From contig NZ_KI911563.1 in NCBI RefSeq assembly GCF_000515335.1, positions 263,735 through 327,734 of the forward strand: a stretch of 64,000 nucleotides of DNA, given 5' to 3'. The first letter of the stretch is position 1. Each line of letters starts with the position of its first letter. This document shows positions 42,835 to 51,665 of this stretch, piece by piece. A program made the translations under genes and the position numbers. The notes below the pieces were generated by a model, which worked only from the letters and a program-made list of their open reading frames with translations, ran no database searches and was not told where the DNA came from. The DNA comes from Cohnella panacarvi Gsoil 349. GTDB taxonomy: Bacteria; Bacillota; Bacilli; Paenibacillales; Paenibacillaceae.

Positions 42835-43557
42835 ATGAACAGGACGATCATCATAAGCGACATACACGGCTGCATCGATGAATTTAATGAGTTGTTGGAT
42901 AACGTACGATTTAATAGGAATAGCGATCAATTAATTTTGCTCGGAGATTACGTAGATCGAGGCCCGGCTAGCAAGGATGTCGTCGAGCGAACGATGGAAC
43001 TGGTCCTGCAGGATAACGCCATCGCGCTGCGAGGCAACCACGATCAAAGACTCGTCGATCTTGTACTCGGCGACGAAGCGGCGGTTAAAGCCAAGTTTCG
43101 CGAGCATGGGGGTTTGCAAACTTTACAGAGTTATATCGGGTTTACGGGTACGGAGATAACGGACGAAGCCATCCATCAGGCACGCGAGAGAATCGGTCAC
43201 GCCTATGGCCGTCATATCGAATTTTTACGCCGTCTGCCTCTCTATTATGAGGATGACGCGCATATATATGTTCATGCAGGGTTAAATCCGAATTACCCGA
43301 ATTGGAAGGAACAGCCGGAACGCGACTTCATGTATATTAAAGGAGATTTTTATCTTCATCGGACGCATGTCGACAAGAAGGTCGTATTCGGTCACTCGAG
43401 AGCGGAAGAAATTCACCGGAAGTCCGATGTGTGGTTTGCAGAGGATAAAATCGGCATCGACGGCGGATGCGCATACGGGCAGCAGTTGAATGCGTTGATC
43501 GTGGAGAACGGGTCCTATCTCACTGAGCGAGTGTCGAGTAAACAAATTCGAAGGTGA
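42835..43557 (+). CDS. Calcineurin-like metallophosphoesterase, PrpE/Ser-Thr phosphatase type
   Basis: The 240-residue protein has the metal motifs SDIHGCIDEF, LGDYVDRGP, RGNHDQRL and HAGLNPNYPN. It belongs to the bacterial PP1-like or diadenosine-tetraphosphatase-like group. The substrate cannot be told from sequence. The stop is 3 bp before the putative immunity gene. Confidence 0.88.
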   Translation: MNRTIIISDIHGCIDEFNELLDNVRFNRNSDQLILLGDYVDRGPASKDVVERTMELVLQDNAIALRGNHDQRLVDLVLGDEAAVKAKFREHGGLQTLQSYIGFTGTEITDEAIHQARERIGHAYGRHIEFLRRLPLYYEDDAHIYVHAGLNPNYPNWKEQPERDFMYIKGDFYLHRTHVDKKVVFGHSRAEEIHRKSDVWFAEDKIGIDGGCAYGQQLNALIVENGSYLTERVSSKQIRR

Positions 43558-43560
43558 CCG

Positions 43561-44025
43561 ATGGATAAAATAAAGTTCGTAGATTCGCCCATAAGCAAGC
43601 AAATAACGGAACTTATCAAAGACTGCGGTCATCGAAGAGCGGCGATCTGGGCTGCGGAGTGCGCCGAGCATGTACTTGTATGCTTCGAACATCATCATCC
43701 GGACGATACGCGGCCGAGGAAAGCGATTGAAGCGGGGCGAGCGTGGGCGCGCGGAGAACTGTCCATGAGCGCCGCGCGCGCGTCGGCGTTCGCCGCTCAT
43801 GCCGCGGCTCGGGACGCCGGCAGCTCGGCCGCTTCAGCCGCGGCCAGGGCAGCCGGTCATGCGGCGGCCACCGCTCATGTTATCGGCCATGCGGCGCATG
43901 CCGCGACTTATGCCGCTAAAGCAGTGTCTAGCGCTTCGCATCCCGCCGAAGCGCTAGACAACACGGCCGCCGAACGCCGGTGGCAATGGCAGCAACTTGT
44001 TCACGCTCCTTCGTCTCGCTCTTGA
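43561..44025 (+). CDS. Putative immunity protein (Imm5-like), orphan
   Basis: This 154-residue protein has ELIKDCGHRRAAIWAAECAE and LVCFEHHHPDDTRPRKAIEA. A long Ala/His-rich helical repeat region follows (AARDAGSSAASAAARAAGHA), the pattern of proteins annotated as putative immunity proteins. No polymorphic toxin lies nearby. The gene is 3 bp after the phosphoesterase and has a strong terminator. Confidence 0.75.
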   Translation: MDKIKFVDSPISKQITELIKDCGHRRAAIWAAECAEHVLVCFEHHHPDDTRPRKAIEAGRAWARGELSMSAARASAFAAHAAARDAGSSAASAAARAAGHAAATAHVIGHAAHAATYAAKAVSSASHPAEALDNTAAERRWQWQQLVHAPSSRS

Positions 44026-44040
44026 GACGAAGGCTTTTTT
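44008..44040 (+). terminator. Intrinsic terminator
   Basis: CCTTCGTCTC-GCTCTT-GAGACGAAGG is followed by CTTTTTT. The stem begins inside the last codons of the immunity-like gene. Confidence 0.85.
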
Positions 44041-44195
44041 GTATAAAGTTTGTCCAAATTAATGATCGGAGTAGCGGTTGTGTAGTAGAATTAGTCGTAA
44101 ATTCAGCAGTTCGGAAGGATAGGAGGGGACGGAAGCGGGAAAGAGACGAGTGCCGAATAATCATTTATGACATGAAATAAAGAGGATGATTAGCC

Positions 44196-44672
44196 ATGTT
44201 TCGATTAGACCGCGTATCTCCGGATCACGAAGATTTTCAGTATCTGATCGGGTTGCTGGATCAAGATTTATGGAATCGGTACCCGGAGACGCAGCAGTTT
44301 TTCGCTCCGTTCAACCGAATCAAGCTGGACGCCAACGCGATCGTCGCCTATTCCGAGGACTCGCCGGTCGGTTGCGGTTGCTACCGAACGACGGAAGATG
44401 GCAATGTCATAGAGATTAAGCGGATGTTCGTCAAGCCGGAGGCGAGAGGCCAAGGGATCGCCAAAGAGGTGCTTTCTGCGCTCGAGCAGTGGGCAAGAGA
44501 CGAAGGGAAGCGCAGAGCGATTCTGGAGACGGGAACGAATCAGCCCGAAGCGATCTCTTTATACAAGAAGCTAGGTTACGAGGTAATTGATCTCTATGAG
44601 CCGTATGTCGATAGCGAAGAGAGCGTCTGTATGGGCAAAGATCTTCAAGGGGATGAACGCAATTATCTATAG
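44196..44672 (+). CDS. GNAT acetyltransferase
   Basis: This 158-residue protein has IKRMFVKPEARGQGIAKEVL (acetyl-CoA loop) and TNQPEAISLYKKLGYEVIDL. It resembles small cytosolic GNATs of the YjdJ/ElaA kind. AGAGGATG precedes the ATG. The substrate is unknown. Confidence 0.87.
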   Translation: MFRLDRVSPDHEDFQYLIGLLDQDLWNRYPETQQFFAPFNRIKLDANAIVAYSEDSPVGCGCYRTTEDGNVIEIKRMFVKPEARGQGIAKEVLSALEQWARDEGKRRAILETGTNQPEAISLYKKLGYEVIDLYEPYVDSEESVCMGKDLQGDERNYL

Positions 44673-45061
44673 AATGCTCTTCCATCGTGTCATCAATGAA
44701 CCGTTCTCCGACGCAGAAATTTCGGAATTCGATGCGATTGTCGCGGCAGCAGGGGACGACGGACAGTTGCGCTATGACTCGGGTTATCGAAATATCGGTT
44801 TATCGATTACCTCTTGCATCGACAAAGTATGGTGGTTAACGGGACGAATCAGATGAGCATCCAGGAATTCGAGAATCGGAGGCAGACATCGCTTACGAAG
44901 TCTACGCTTGAGAATCATCCTTGGACTTCGCGGTAACTCCGGACGACTTCGGGATGTTCGATCCGATCGCGATCCATAAGCAGGACGAATCCGTCGTGAA
45001 GACGTGGCTGCTGTACAAGCTTAGAACGGCTTTTCTCCGCAAAACCAATTACGGGACATAA
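44653..45061 (+). pseudogene. Remnant of one or two small genes
   Basis: A short frame from ATG 44653 to 44856 (FSDAEISEFDAIVAAAGDDG) overlaps the GNAT end. In the next frame, 44920-45061 reads LDFAVTPDDFGMFDPIAIHK and ends LRKTNYGT, which looks like the C-terminus of a real protein with no start. The stretch looks frameshifted or truncated. No family is recognised. Confidence 0.4.
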
Positions 45062-45105
45062 CGATTTCGAACGTTCCTACAACGGAAGGGATGGGCTTGA
45101 TTCAT

Positions 45106-45501
45106 ATGATCACGATTACGCACGAAGCCAAAGTCGAAGCAGCGGACGTAGCGGAAGTATTCAAAAACTCGGGCATTAAACGCCCTTACGAGGACATCGC
45201 GAGAATCCAGCAAATGATCGACCACGCCGACGTTATCGTCAGCGCATGGAGCGAAGGCAAGCTGATCGGCATGGCCAGGGCGATTACGGACTACGTCTAC
45301 TGCTGCTACCTGTCCGACCTTGCGGTTGACAAGAGCTTCCAAGGACAGCATGTCGGCAAGCAACTTGTCGCCTACTTGCAGAATCAATTGGGAAACGAAG
45401 TCAGCATGGTGCTGATCTCGGCCCCGGGGGCAGTCGACTTCTATCCGAAGATCGGATTCGAGAAATCGGATAGAGCTTTCATCATCCCAAGGAAGCGGTA
45501 G
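45106..45501 (+). CDS. GNAT acetyltransferase
   Basis: This protein of about 131 residues has LSDLAVDKSFQGQHVGKQLV (acetyl-CoA loop) and LISAPGAVDFYPKIGFEKSD. The start is uncertain: ATG 45106, TTG 45097 or ATG 45091, because GGAAGGG sits at 45084-45090. The hydrolase gene follows after 7 bp, suggesting an operon. Confidence 0.85.
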   Translation: MITITHEAKVEAADVAEVFKNSGIKRPYEDIARIQQMIDHADVIVSAWSEGKLIGMARAITDYVYCCYLSDLAVDKSFQGQHVGKQLVAYLQNQLGNEVSMVLISAPGAVDFYPKIGFEKSDRAFIIPRKR

Positions 45502-45508
45502 GTACGAT

Positions 45509-46384
45509 ATGGTAAAACAAACGCATGTTTATAAAAGGACGGCTCATTGCTCCATTGAAGCCGACGTGTACGATAACGGGCCGGGTACGCCGGTGATCAT
45601 GTACTTGCATAGCGGCGCTTTGATATTCGGCACGCGCGAATGGCTTGCCCAAGAACAAATCGACTTTTTCGGGCGCGCGGGTTTCAGCATCGTCAATATC
45701 GACTATCGTTTGGCGCCCGAGACGACGATAGAAAGGATCGTCGAAGATGTTAAGGATGCCATCCACTGGGTGAAGCACGAAGCGTCTGGCATGTACGGCT
45801 TCGATTCCGATGCGATGGCGTTGATGGGAAGCTCCGTCGGCGGATATCTAAGCTTATTGATGGGGACGATGCCTGACAACGTAAGGCCGAAAGCTATCGT
45901 ATCGCTGTACGGGTATGGTAACATTATCGGGAGTTGGTTATCGGAACCAAGCGCTTATTATTGCTCGAAGCAAGCGGTGAGCGAGAAAGAAGCTGCAAAA
46001 ACCGTAGGCGACCGCGAATTGACAAGCGGAGCTTGGGCGCGGTTCGACTACTATGTACGGTGCCGCCAGCAAGGGGATTGGCTGACTAAAGTGTGCGGCT
46101 TCGACGCGACAAGGAACCAAGGGCGAATTCTCCCGTATAATCCGATTAGCCATGTCGCGCCGCATTATCCGCCGACGATATTCCTTCATGGGGATCAAGA
46201 CACGGACGTTCCGTACGAGCAATCGGTGCTCATGCACGACGAGCTGCGGATACACGGCGTCATCTCGAAGCTGGTCACGATCGAAGGCGCGGATCACGTG
46301 TTCGACCAGCATTTCGATAAGCCGGACGTTCGTTCGGCTTTCGAGGATATCGTAGCCTTCCTGAACAAGCACGTACGCGCTTAA
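45509..46384 (+). CDS. Alpha/beta hydrolase, esterase/carboxylesterase type
   Basis: This 291-residue protein has MYLHSGALIFGTREW (oxyanion-hole region, HSG in place of HGG), NIDYRLAPETT, nucleophile elbow GSSVGGYL, acid HGDQDTDVPY and base GADHVF. It belongs to the hormone-sensitive-lipase-like group. The substrate is unknown. The HSG variant is a small departure from the usual HGG. Confidence 0.85.
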   Translation: MVKQTHVYKRTAHCSIEADVYDNGPGTPVIMYLHSGALIFGTREWLAQEQIDFFGRAGFSIVNIDYRLAPETTIERIVEDVKDAIHWVKHEASGMYGFDSDAMALMGSSVGGYLSLLMGTMPDNVRPKAIVSLYGYGNIIGSWLSEPSAYYCSKQAVSEKEAAKTVGDRELTSGAWARFDYYVRCRQQGDWLTKVCGFDATRNQGRILPYNPISHVAPHYPPTIFLHGDQDTDVPYEQSVLMHDELRIHGVISKLVTIEGADHVFDQHFDKPDVRSAFEDIVAFLNKHVRA

Positions 46385-46414
46385 CGATAGCATAAAGCAT
46401 AAGGAGACGAGCGA

Positions 46415-46633
46415 ATGAATCCCAAGAAGCCTCAAACGTTCCTGTTGATCGGAATCTTATACATTGTCGCCGCGTTGGCATTTTTAATTAATATTATTGT
46501 GGATGACCAGCGGATCATGTGGATCGTCCTAACCGTCGTCTTCCTCTTCTCGGGCGTAACGAACTTCATCCTTTACCGCAAACGCAAAAATCAGCAACTA
46601 AGCAACGGAGCTGAACCGCATGATACCGATTAA
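46415..46633 (+). CDS. Small two-helix membrane protein
   Basis: The 72-residue protein has LLIGILYIVAALAFLINIIV and MWIVLTVVFLFSGVTNFILY, then a basic Arg/Lys tail. This is the layout of YdiK-like proteins. AAGGAGACG precedes the ATG. It overlaps the next gene by 14 bp. Confidence 0.7.
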   Translation: MNPKKPQTFLLIGILYIVAALAFLINIIVDDQRIMWIVLTVVFLFSGVTNFILYRKRKNQQLSNGAEPHDTD

Positions 46634-46877
46634 GCTGCCGAGGGAAGAGAAGCTCCAGCTCGTTCAACGTCTGCAGCATTATTACGAGACGGAGCGGGGA
46701 GAGAGCATCGGCGAACTAGGCGCAGAGCAACTGGTCGACTTCATGATCGGCGCCATTGGACCTTATGTCTACAATGCGGCGATAACGGATGCACGGAGCG
46801 TATTCCAGGAGACAACGAACCGATTGGACGACGAGTTGTACGCGTTGGAGAAAAAACCTTCCGGACGCTCTCGTTAA
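46620..46877 (+). CDS. DUF2164 family protein
   Basis: This 85-residue protein has PREEKLQLVQRLQHYYETER and FMIGAIGPYVYNAAITDARS, matching DUF2164. No function has been established for the family. It is translationally coupled to the small membrane protein upstream. Confidence 0.82.
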   Translation: MIPIKLPREEKLQLVQRLQHYYETERGESIGELGAEQLVDFMIGAIGPYVYNAAITDARSVFQETTNRLDDELYALEKKPSGRSR

Positions 46878-46915
46878 TTTCATGAATTGTGACCCTTTTG
46901 TGGCAACTGGATTAA

Positions 46916-46958
46916 TGTGAGATCCATCACAATTTCTTCATCCGATTCCTCTTATGAT
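46916..46958 (+). promoter_or_regulatory. FNR/CRP-type box and promoter of the CuA lipoprotein gene
   Basis: TGTGA-GATCCA-TCACA (46916-46931) is a perfect FNR/CRP-type palindrome. TATGAT (46953-46958) starts 29.5 bp after its centre, the class II arrangement. Confidence 0.75.
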
Positions 46959-46987
46959 TGGGGCATACCAGTCAAGGAGGGCTCTTC

Positions 46988-47380
46988 ATGAACAAATGGA
47001 TGTACACGGCGGTTTTATTGCTCTTGGCGGCGTTCGTCGCAACGGGATGCGGAGGCGGCAACAAAGACAACGACAAGGCCGCATCGTCACCGGCGGCAAG
47101 CGAAGCTCCTGCAGGAGATGCCAAAGCGATTACGATCAACGCGAAGAACTTCGAGTTCGATCAACAGGAAATCAAGGTCAAGAAGGGCGACACGATCAGC
47201 ATTACCCTCAAAAACACGCAAGGCCTGCACACGATCAAGATCAACGGCTATGATAAAGTCATTAAAGCGAATAAGCCCGTAACGTTTACGGCGGATCAAG
47301 CCGGCACGTTCGAATTCATCTGCGACACGATGTGCGGCAGCGGGCATGCCGACATGATTGGCAAATTGATCGTGGAATAA
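46988..47380 (+). CDS. Cupredoxin lipoprotein with a CuA-type motif
   Basis: This 130-residue protein has a lipoprotein signal (lipobox VATGCGGG, Cys21) and a Ser/Ala-rich linker. A cupredoxin domain follows (KVKKGDTISITLKNTQGLHT) with CDTMCGSGHADM. The C-x3-C-x3-H-x2-M spacing is that of the CuA centre of oxidase subunit II. It lacks the membrane helices of a normal subunit II. AAGGAGGG precedes ATG 46988. The neighbouring ba3 oxidase suggests a copper or electron carrier. Confidence 0.8.
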   Translation: MNKWMYTAVLLLLAAFVATGCGGGNKDNDKAASSPAASEAPAGDAKAITINAKNFEFDQQEIKVKKGDTISITLKNTQGLHTIKINGYDKVIKANKPVTFTADQAGTFEFICDTMCGSGHADMIGKLIVE

Positions 47381-47468
47381 GATTAACGGACAACCTTCCG
47401 GCTTAACGGCCGGGAGGTTTTTTGTATGTCCGGGCATGTAATCGCATTCACATAACGTTCAAACGTTT

Positions 47469-47511
47469 AGTGACGAATGTCACAGGAAGCCGCCTGCGGC
47501 TCATGCACAAT
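47469..47511 (+). promoter_or_regulatory. FNR/CRP-type box and promoter of the oxidase operon
   Basis: AGTGA-CGAATG-TCACA (47469-47484) is a near-perfect FNR/CRP-type box. CACAAT (47506-47511) starts 29.5 bp after its centre, exactly as in the box upstream of the CuA lipoprotein. Confidence 0.7.
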
Positions 47512-47566
47512 GAATACGTAGAGATCGCGAACATCCCGATATGAGCGGAAAGGGGGTTCTGGAGCT

Positions 47567-48052
47567 ATGCAACGTCCGGAATCGAATCTGTGGGAACTGT
47601 ACGTCACGTACGACGAATGGAAGGAAGAGCATGATTCTTTGTATGAGCGTCTTCTTCACCTCTGCCGGCTGATGAAATGGAATCCTAACAACTACGATCA
47701 ACCAGACTGGACGGCCCATCATCTGGAAGCTAGAAGACTCGTCATTCCTTTCATGCAAGCTTGGAAACGGCACTTGGACAGAGAGCGGGGAACGATCTAT
47801 CCATTCGCCAGAACGTTAGTACCCGGCGGCAGGATGGGGCCGATCGGCGTGCTTGAGCATGATAGCCGGATCGCGGATCAATATTACGACGCTTATCTGC
47901 GCGTAGTAGAAGAAGGCGCTACGCCCGAGGAATCGCTGTCTCATCTGTTGCAAGTGCTTATGATCGTCCATGAACATTTTCGGATCGAAGAAGAAACGAT
48001 CATTCCCGCGACCGAGCAGCTGATGCGCGAGATCGAATACAGCGGCTCCTAA
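47567..48052 (+). CDS. Hemerythrin-like domain protein
   Basis: This 161-residue four-helix protein has histidines and carboxylates at hemerythrin-like positions (WKEEHDSLYERL, WKRHLDRERGTIYPF, GVLEHDS, VHEHFRIEEETIIPA). Such proteins bind a di-iron centre and sense or carry oxygen or nitric oxide. It is the first gene of the oxidase operon. Confidence 0.82.
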   Translation: MQRPESNLWELYVTYDEWKEEHDSLYERLLHLCRLMKWNPNNYDQPDWTAHHLEARRLVIPFMQAWKRHLDRERGTIYPFARTLVPGGRMGPIGVLEHDSRIADQYYDAYLRVVEEGATPEESLSHLLQVLMIVHEHFRIEEETIIPATEQLMREIEYSGS

Positions 48053-48094
48053 GCGGAATCTATATACATTCCCATTCGACAGGAGGTTCATCGC

Positions 48095-48223
48095 ATGCCT
48101 AAACCGGAAGACAAGAAAGAAGAGCCGGCGCTTAAAGGGACGTTCGCGTCCGTCATGCTGCTCGGAGCTTTCATCATACTGACTTGGATAGGCGTATTCG
48201 CCTTGTTCATGGCCCGAAACTAA
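48095..48223 (+). CDS. Small oxidase subunit (subunit IIa-like)
   Basis: This 42-residue protein (MPKPEDKKEEPALKGTFASV, then one membrane helix) has the form of the ba3-oxidase subunit IIa. AGGAGG precedes ATG 48095, and the oxidase subunit II gene follows. The position and single helix support the assignment. Confidence 0.8.
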   Translation: MPKPEDKKEEPALKGTFASVMLLGAFIILTWIGVFALFMARN

Positions 48224-48241
48224 CGGAGGAGTGGGACATTC

Positions 48242-48715
48242 ATGCATCTTCATCGTCTTGAGAAAACTTGGCTTAAATTCGGGATATCGATGCTTGCGGT
48301 ATTCCTGATCGTACTCGGCGTTATGGCGTTCTCGATGGGGATGAAGCCGCCGAGCGAGCACCACCACACGGTCGACCCGACGAAGGTCGCCGAGACGGCG
48401 CCATTCGACAATCCCGGCTTGAATCAGATCGGCAAAAATCATTACGAAGCGGTTATGACGGCCTATGCGTTCGGATTCGAGCCGGCGGTACCGCTCGAAG
48501 TGCCGGTCGGATCCAAGGTCGATTTCATCGTTACGTCTTCCGACGTCGTTCACGGATTCGCGATCGTCGGCACGAACGTCAACATGATGATCGTGCCGGG
48601 CGAGGTGAGCCACGTCACCCATACGTTCGACAAACCGGGCGAATATTTAATTCTTTGCAACGAGTATTGCGGCACGGGACACGAATTCATGGCCATTACG
48701 ATCGTCGTACAATAG
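48242..48715 (+). CDS. Cytochrome c oxidase subunit II, ba3 type
   Basis: The 157-residue protein has one N-terminal membrane helix (WLKFGISMLAVFLIVLGVMA) and a periplasm-facing cupredoxin domain. The domain has CuA ligands in VHGFAIVG and CNEYCGTGHEFM (C-x3-C-x3-H-x2-M). It accepts electrons from cytochrome c for subunit I. One helix is typical of ba3 (B-type) oxidases. Confidence 0.93.
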   Translation: MHLHRLEKTWLKFGISMLAVFLIVLGVMAFSMGMKPPSEHHHTVDPTKVAETAPFDNPGLNQIGKNHYEAVMTAYAFGFEPAVPLEVPVGSKVDFIVTSSDVVHGFAIVGTNVNMMIVPGEVSHVTHTFDKPGEYLILCNEYCGTGHEFMAITIVVQ

Positions 48716-48727
48716 GAGGTTTAGCGG

Positions 48728-50362
48728 ATGAAGTCATTTGACAGAAGCGACAGCAAGCTCGTTCTTGCTCACGTCTTGTTCGCTTTCGCCGCGCTGTTCA
48801 TCGGCGGCGTCGCGGGTTTGCTGCAGAGCATGGTGAAGAGCGGGTCGATCGAGCTGCCCGCGAATATCGGTTACTATGAGCTATTGACCGCTCACGGCGT
48901 GCTGATGGCGCTTATATTCACGACCTATTTTATCGTCGGCTTCCTCTATTCGGGAGTATCGCATACGCTAGGAGGCAAGCTGCTGCCCGTTTCCCGCAAG
49001 CTAGGGTGGTACGGATACGCGCTGATGTCCGTCGGCACGGTTATGGGCGTCATCGTCATTCTGCTCGGCAAAGCAAGCGTGCTCTACACGTTCTATGCGC
49101 CGATGAAGGCTTCGCCTTGGTTCTACATCGCGCTAGCGCTTGTCGTTGTCGGCAGTTGGTTAAGCGGCTTCGGTATTTTCTATCAATATATTCGTTGGAA
49201 AAAAGGGAACAAAGGCAAGCTATCGCCGCTGTTCGCGTACATGTCCGTCGTCACGATGCTGCTCTGGCAAATTTGTACGATCGGCGTCGCGATCGAAGTC
49301 GTCGTGCAGCTCATTCCTTGGTCGTTCGGGTGGGTCGACACGGTTAATGTGGTCTTGAGCCGCACGCTGTTCTGGTACTTCGGGCATCCGCTCGTCTACT
49401 TCTGGCTGCTGCCGGCGTACATCTGCTGGTACGTCGTTATTCCGAAAGTGATCGGGGGCAAGATTTTCAGCGATTCGCTGGCTAGACTCTCGTTCATGCT
49501 GTTCCTGCTGTTCTCGATTCCGGTCGGTTTTCACCATCAGTTGATGGAACCCGGGATCTCGCCGTTCTGGAAATACCTGCAGGTCGTTCTTACGTTCATG
49601 GTCATTATCCCGTCGCTCATGACGGCGTTCTCGATGTTCGCCACGTTCGAGCTTTACGGTCGCTCCAAAGGCGCGAAAGGCACGTTCGGATGGGTGAAGA
49701 AGCTGCCGTGGAAAGACGTTCGTTTCTTCGCTCCTTTCATGGGCATGTTAATCTTCATTCCTGCGGGGGCAGGGGGAATCATCAACGCGAGTAACCAGAT
49801 GAACGCCGTCGTGCATAATACGCTTTGGGTAACGGGACACTTCCACATTACGGTCGCGACCAGCGTCGCGCTAACGTTCTTCGGCATTCTGTACTGGCTG
49901 ATACCCGCGATTACCGGACGCGTGTTGACGCCGAGAATGAATAAGCTCGGGATGATTCAGACGATTATTTGGTGCGTCGGGATGTTCTTCATGTCAGGCG
50001 CGATGCATATCGTCGGCTTGTTCGGTTCCCCGCGACGCACGGCGTATAACACGTATAACGATCATCCGGACGCCGTGCTGTGGATGCCTTACCACGTCGC
50101 CATGGCGATCGGCGGTTCGATTCTGTTCATCGGCGTCATCCTGATCGTCTACAACATCATCGGTCTGCTGCGCGCTCCGAGAGGCGAGACCGAGTATCCG
50201 ATCGGGGAAGTATCGGAAGCATCCGAGAAGACGCCGGCGTTCCTCGAACGCTGGGGCTTATGGATCGGCATCGCGGTCGCGCTCATCGTGTTCGCTTATA
50301 CGCTTCCGCTGGTCGATATGATCATGAACAACGTTCCTTCGCCGGGCTATGTCACTTGGTAA
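48728..50362 (+). CDS. Cytochrome c oxidase subunit I, ba3 type
   Basis: This 544-residue polytopic protein carries LTAHGVLMALIFTTYFIVG (heme-ligand His), FGHPLVYFWLLPAYICWY (CuB His and Tyr region) and VTGHFHITVATSVAL (heme ligand His pair). It is the catalytic heme-copper subunit reducing oxygen and pumping protons. The sequence resembles B-type oxidases, which have high oxygen affinity. AGGAGG precedes the ATG. Confidence 0.93.
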   Translation: MKSFDRSDSKLVLAHVLFAFAALFIGGVAGLLQSMVKSGSIELPANIGYYELLTAHGVLMALIFTTYFIVGFLYSGVSHTLGGKLLPVSRKLGWYGYALMSVGTVMGVIVILLGKASVLYTFYAPMKASPWFYIALALVVVGSWLSGFGIFYQYIRWKKGNKGKLSPLFAYMSVVTMLLWQICTIGVAIEVVVQLIPWSFGWVDTVNVVLSRTLFWYFGHPLVYFWLLPAYICWYVVIPKVIGGKIFSDSLARLSFMLFLLFSIPVGFHHQLMEPGISPFWKYLQVVLTFMVIIPSLMTAFSMFATFELYGRSKGAKGTFGWVKKLPWKDVRFFAPFMGMLIFIPAGAGGIINASNQMNAVVHNTLWVTGHFHITVATSVALTFFGILYWLIPAITGRVLTPRMNKLGMIQTIIWCVGMFFMSGAMHIVGLFGSPRRTAYNTYNDHPDAVLWMPYHVAMAIGGSILFIGVILIVYNIIGLLRAPRGETEYPIGEVSEASEKTPAFLERWGLWIGIAVALIVFAYTLPLVDMIMNNVPSPGYVTW

Positions 50363-50666
50363 TAGATAGGCAAAACTCGCAAGTTGCTGTAAAATAATAA
50401 CGATACGATCGTCGTTCGCGAATAAGGAAAGAGAGCAGCCATTCTCTCTTCCTTTTTTTGCATTTTATCGAATCGGGAGTTTTACAAGGGAGACTTGAGG
50501 AATTGCGCTACGAGAACATCTTATTCGATGCGGACGATCATGTTCGATCGATTGCGAACGGATCGTTTCGACCGATATTACGCCGACATATGAGATCGGG
50601 GTGCTCGAGGCGCTATTAACCATTGCAGGGAGATTCTCTAACTTTCCGGCGGACAGGTGATCGGAG
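50363..50666. other. Gap with terminator and possible gene remnants
   Basis: After the terminator at 50426, short stretches read like protein fragments in shifting frames, for example LRYENILFDADDHVRSIANG (HAD-like start) and ITPTYEIGVLEALLTIAGR. No intact gene is present. The resemblance is weak and may be chance. Confidence 0.3.
50426..50460 (+). terminator. Terminator of the oxidase operon
   Basis: GGAAAGAGAG-CAGCCATT-CTCTCTTCC is followed by seven T. Confidence 0.85.
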
Positions 50667-51518
50667 TTGGCTTACGCGGCATTCGGATTGGTGCTTATAT
50701 CCGGTTTTGTGCATTCGGTGTGGAATTTATTCGCCAAGAGAAGCATCAACAAGCACGCGTTCCTATGGCTTTGCTGCGGAACGTCATCCATTATGTTTCT
50801 GCCGTTCGTATGGTCCGACCAGGAGGCATTCTCGGACGTAGATCCTCAAGGATGGGTGATAATCGCGGCAAGCGTTATCATCCACGGCGTATATATCTAT
50901 TTGCTTGCAACGGCGTACAAGATCGGCGACCTGTCGCAGGTTTACCCGATCATGAGAGGGACGAGCCCGCTGCTGGTTCCGGTGTTCGGCGTTCTTCTCC
51001 TTAACGAGAGGCTGCAGCTTGTCGGGTGGATCGGAATCGCTTGTATCGTCATCGGTATTGTCCGCGCGGGCAATCTTCGTGTCGGACAACTCGTGAAAAA
51101 AGGGAACCATGCGGTATACGTTGCTCTGATGGTCGGCGCGTTGATTACGGCTTATACGGTCGTCGATAAGGTCGCGATTCGTCACGTTCCGCCTCAGCTC
51201 TTGACGGAGCTGACGAACATCGGCAACTTCGCCGCGCTTACGCTCTTCGCGATACGAGAGAAGGGAATCGCAAGGGAGTGGCGCGTTAATTGGCCGACGA
51301 TCTTGCTTGGCGGAATTCTCTCTCCTGGCGGTTATATTCTGTTCTTGATGGCGCTGGAGATGCTGCCCGTGTCCCAACTTGCTCCTATGAGAGAGATCGG
51401 CACCGTATTCGGCACGCTGATGGGAGTATTCCTGTTACGCGAGCCGCAAGGAAAGCAACGAATCTGGGCATCCGTTCTTATTACGGCAGGAATCGTGCTG
51501 CTCGCGCGGCAATCATAA
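50667..51518 (+). CDS. EamA/DMT family transporter
   Basis: This 283-residue protein has about 10 helices in two EamA halves (LVLISGFVHSVWNLFAKRSI and AGIVLLARQS at the end; YPIMRGTSPLLVPVFGVLLL). It exports a small metabolite, not identifiable here. The start is TTG 50667. Confidence 0.85.
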   Translation: MAYAAFGLVLISGFVHSVWNLFAKRSINKHAFLWLCCGTSSIMFLPFVWSDQEAFSDVDPQGWVIIAASVIIHGVYIYLLATAYKIGDLSQVYPIMRGTSPLLVPVFGVLLLNERLQLVGWIGIACIVIGIVRAGNLRVGQLVKKGNHAVYVALMVGALITAYTVVDKVAIRHVPPQLLTELTNIGNFAALTLFAIREKGIAREWRVNWPTILLGGILSPGGYILFLMALEMLPVSQLAPMREIGTVFGTLMGVFLLREPQGKQRIWASVLITAGIVLLARQS

Positions 51519-51665
51519 TCGCAACGATAGGATAGCAGTCCCCACATTAATTTTTTACCATTTTCATATGTAAGCGCGATCAAGTTTGGAGCGTACATCC
51601 AAGGTAGCGTATAATAAGACCCTAAGATAAAGACGGGCACGAATAGATGAAAGGGGTTGGCAAGG

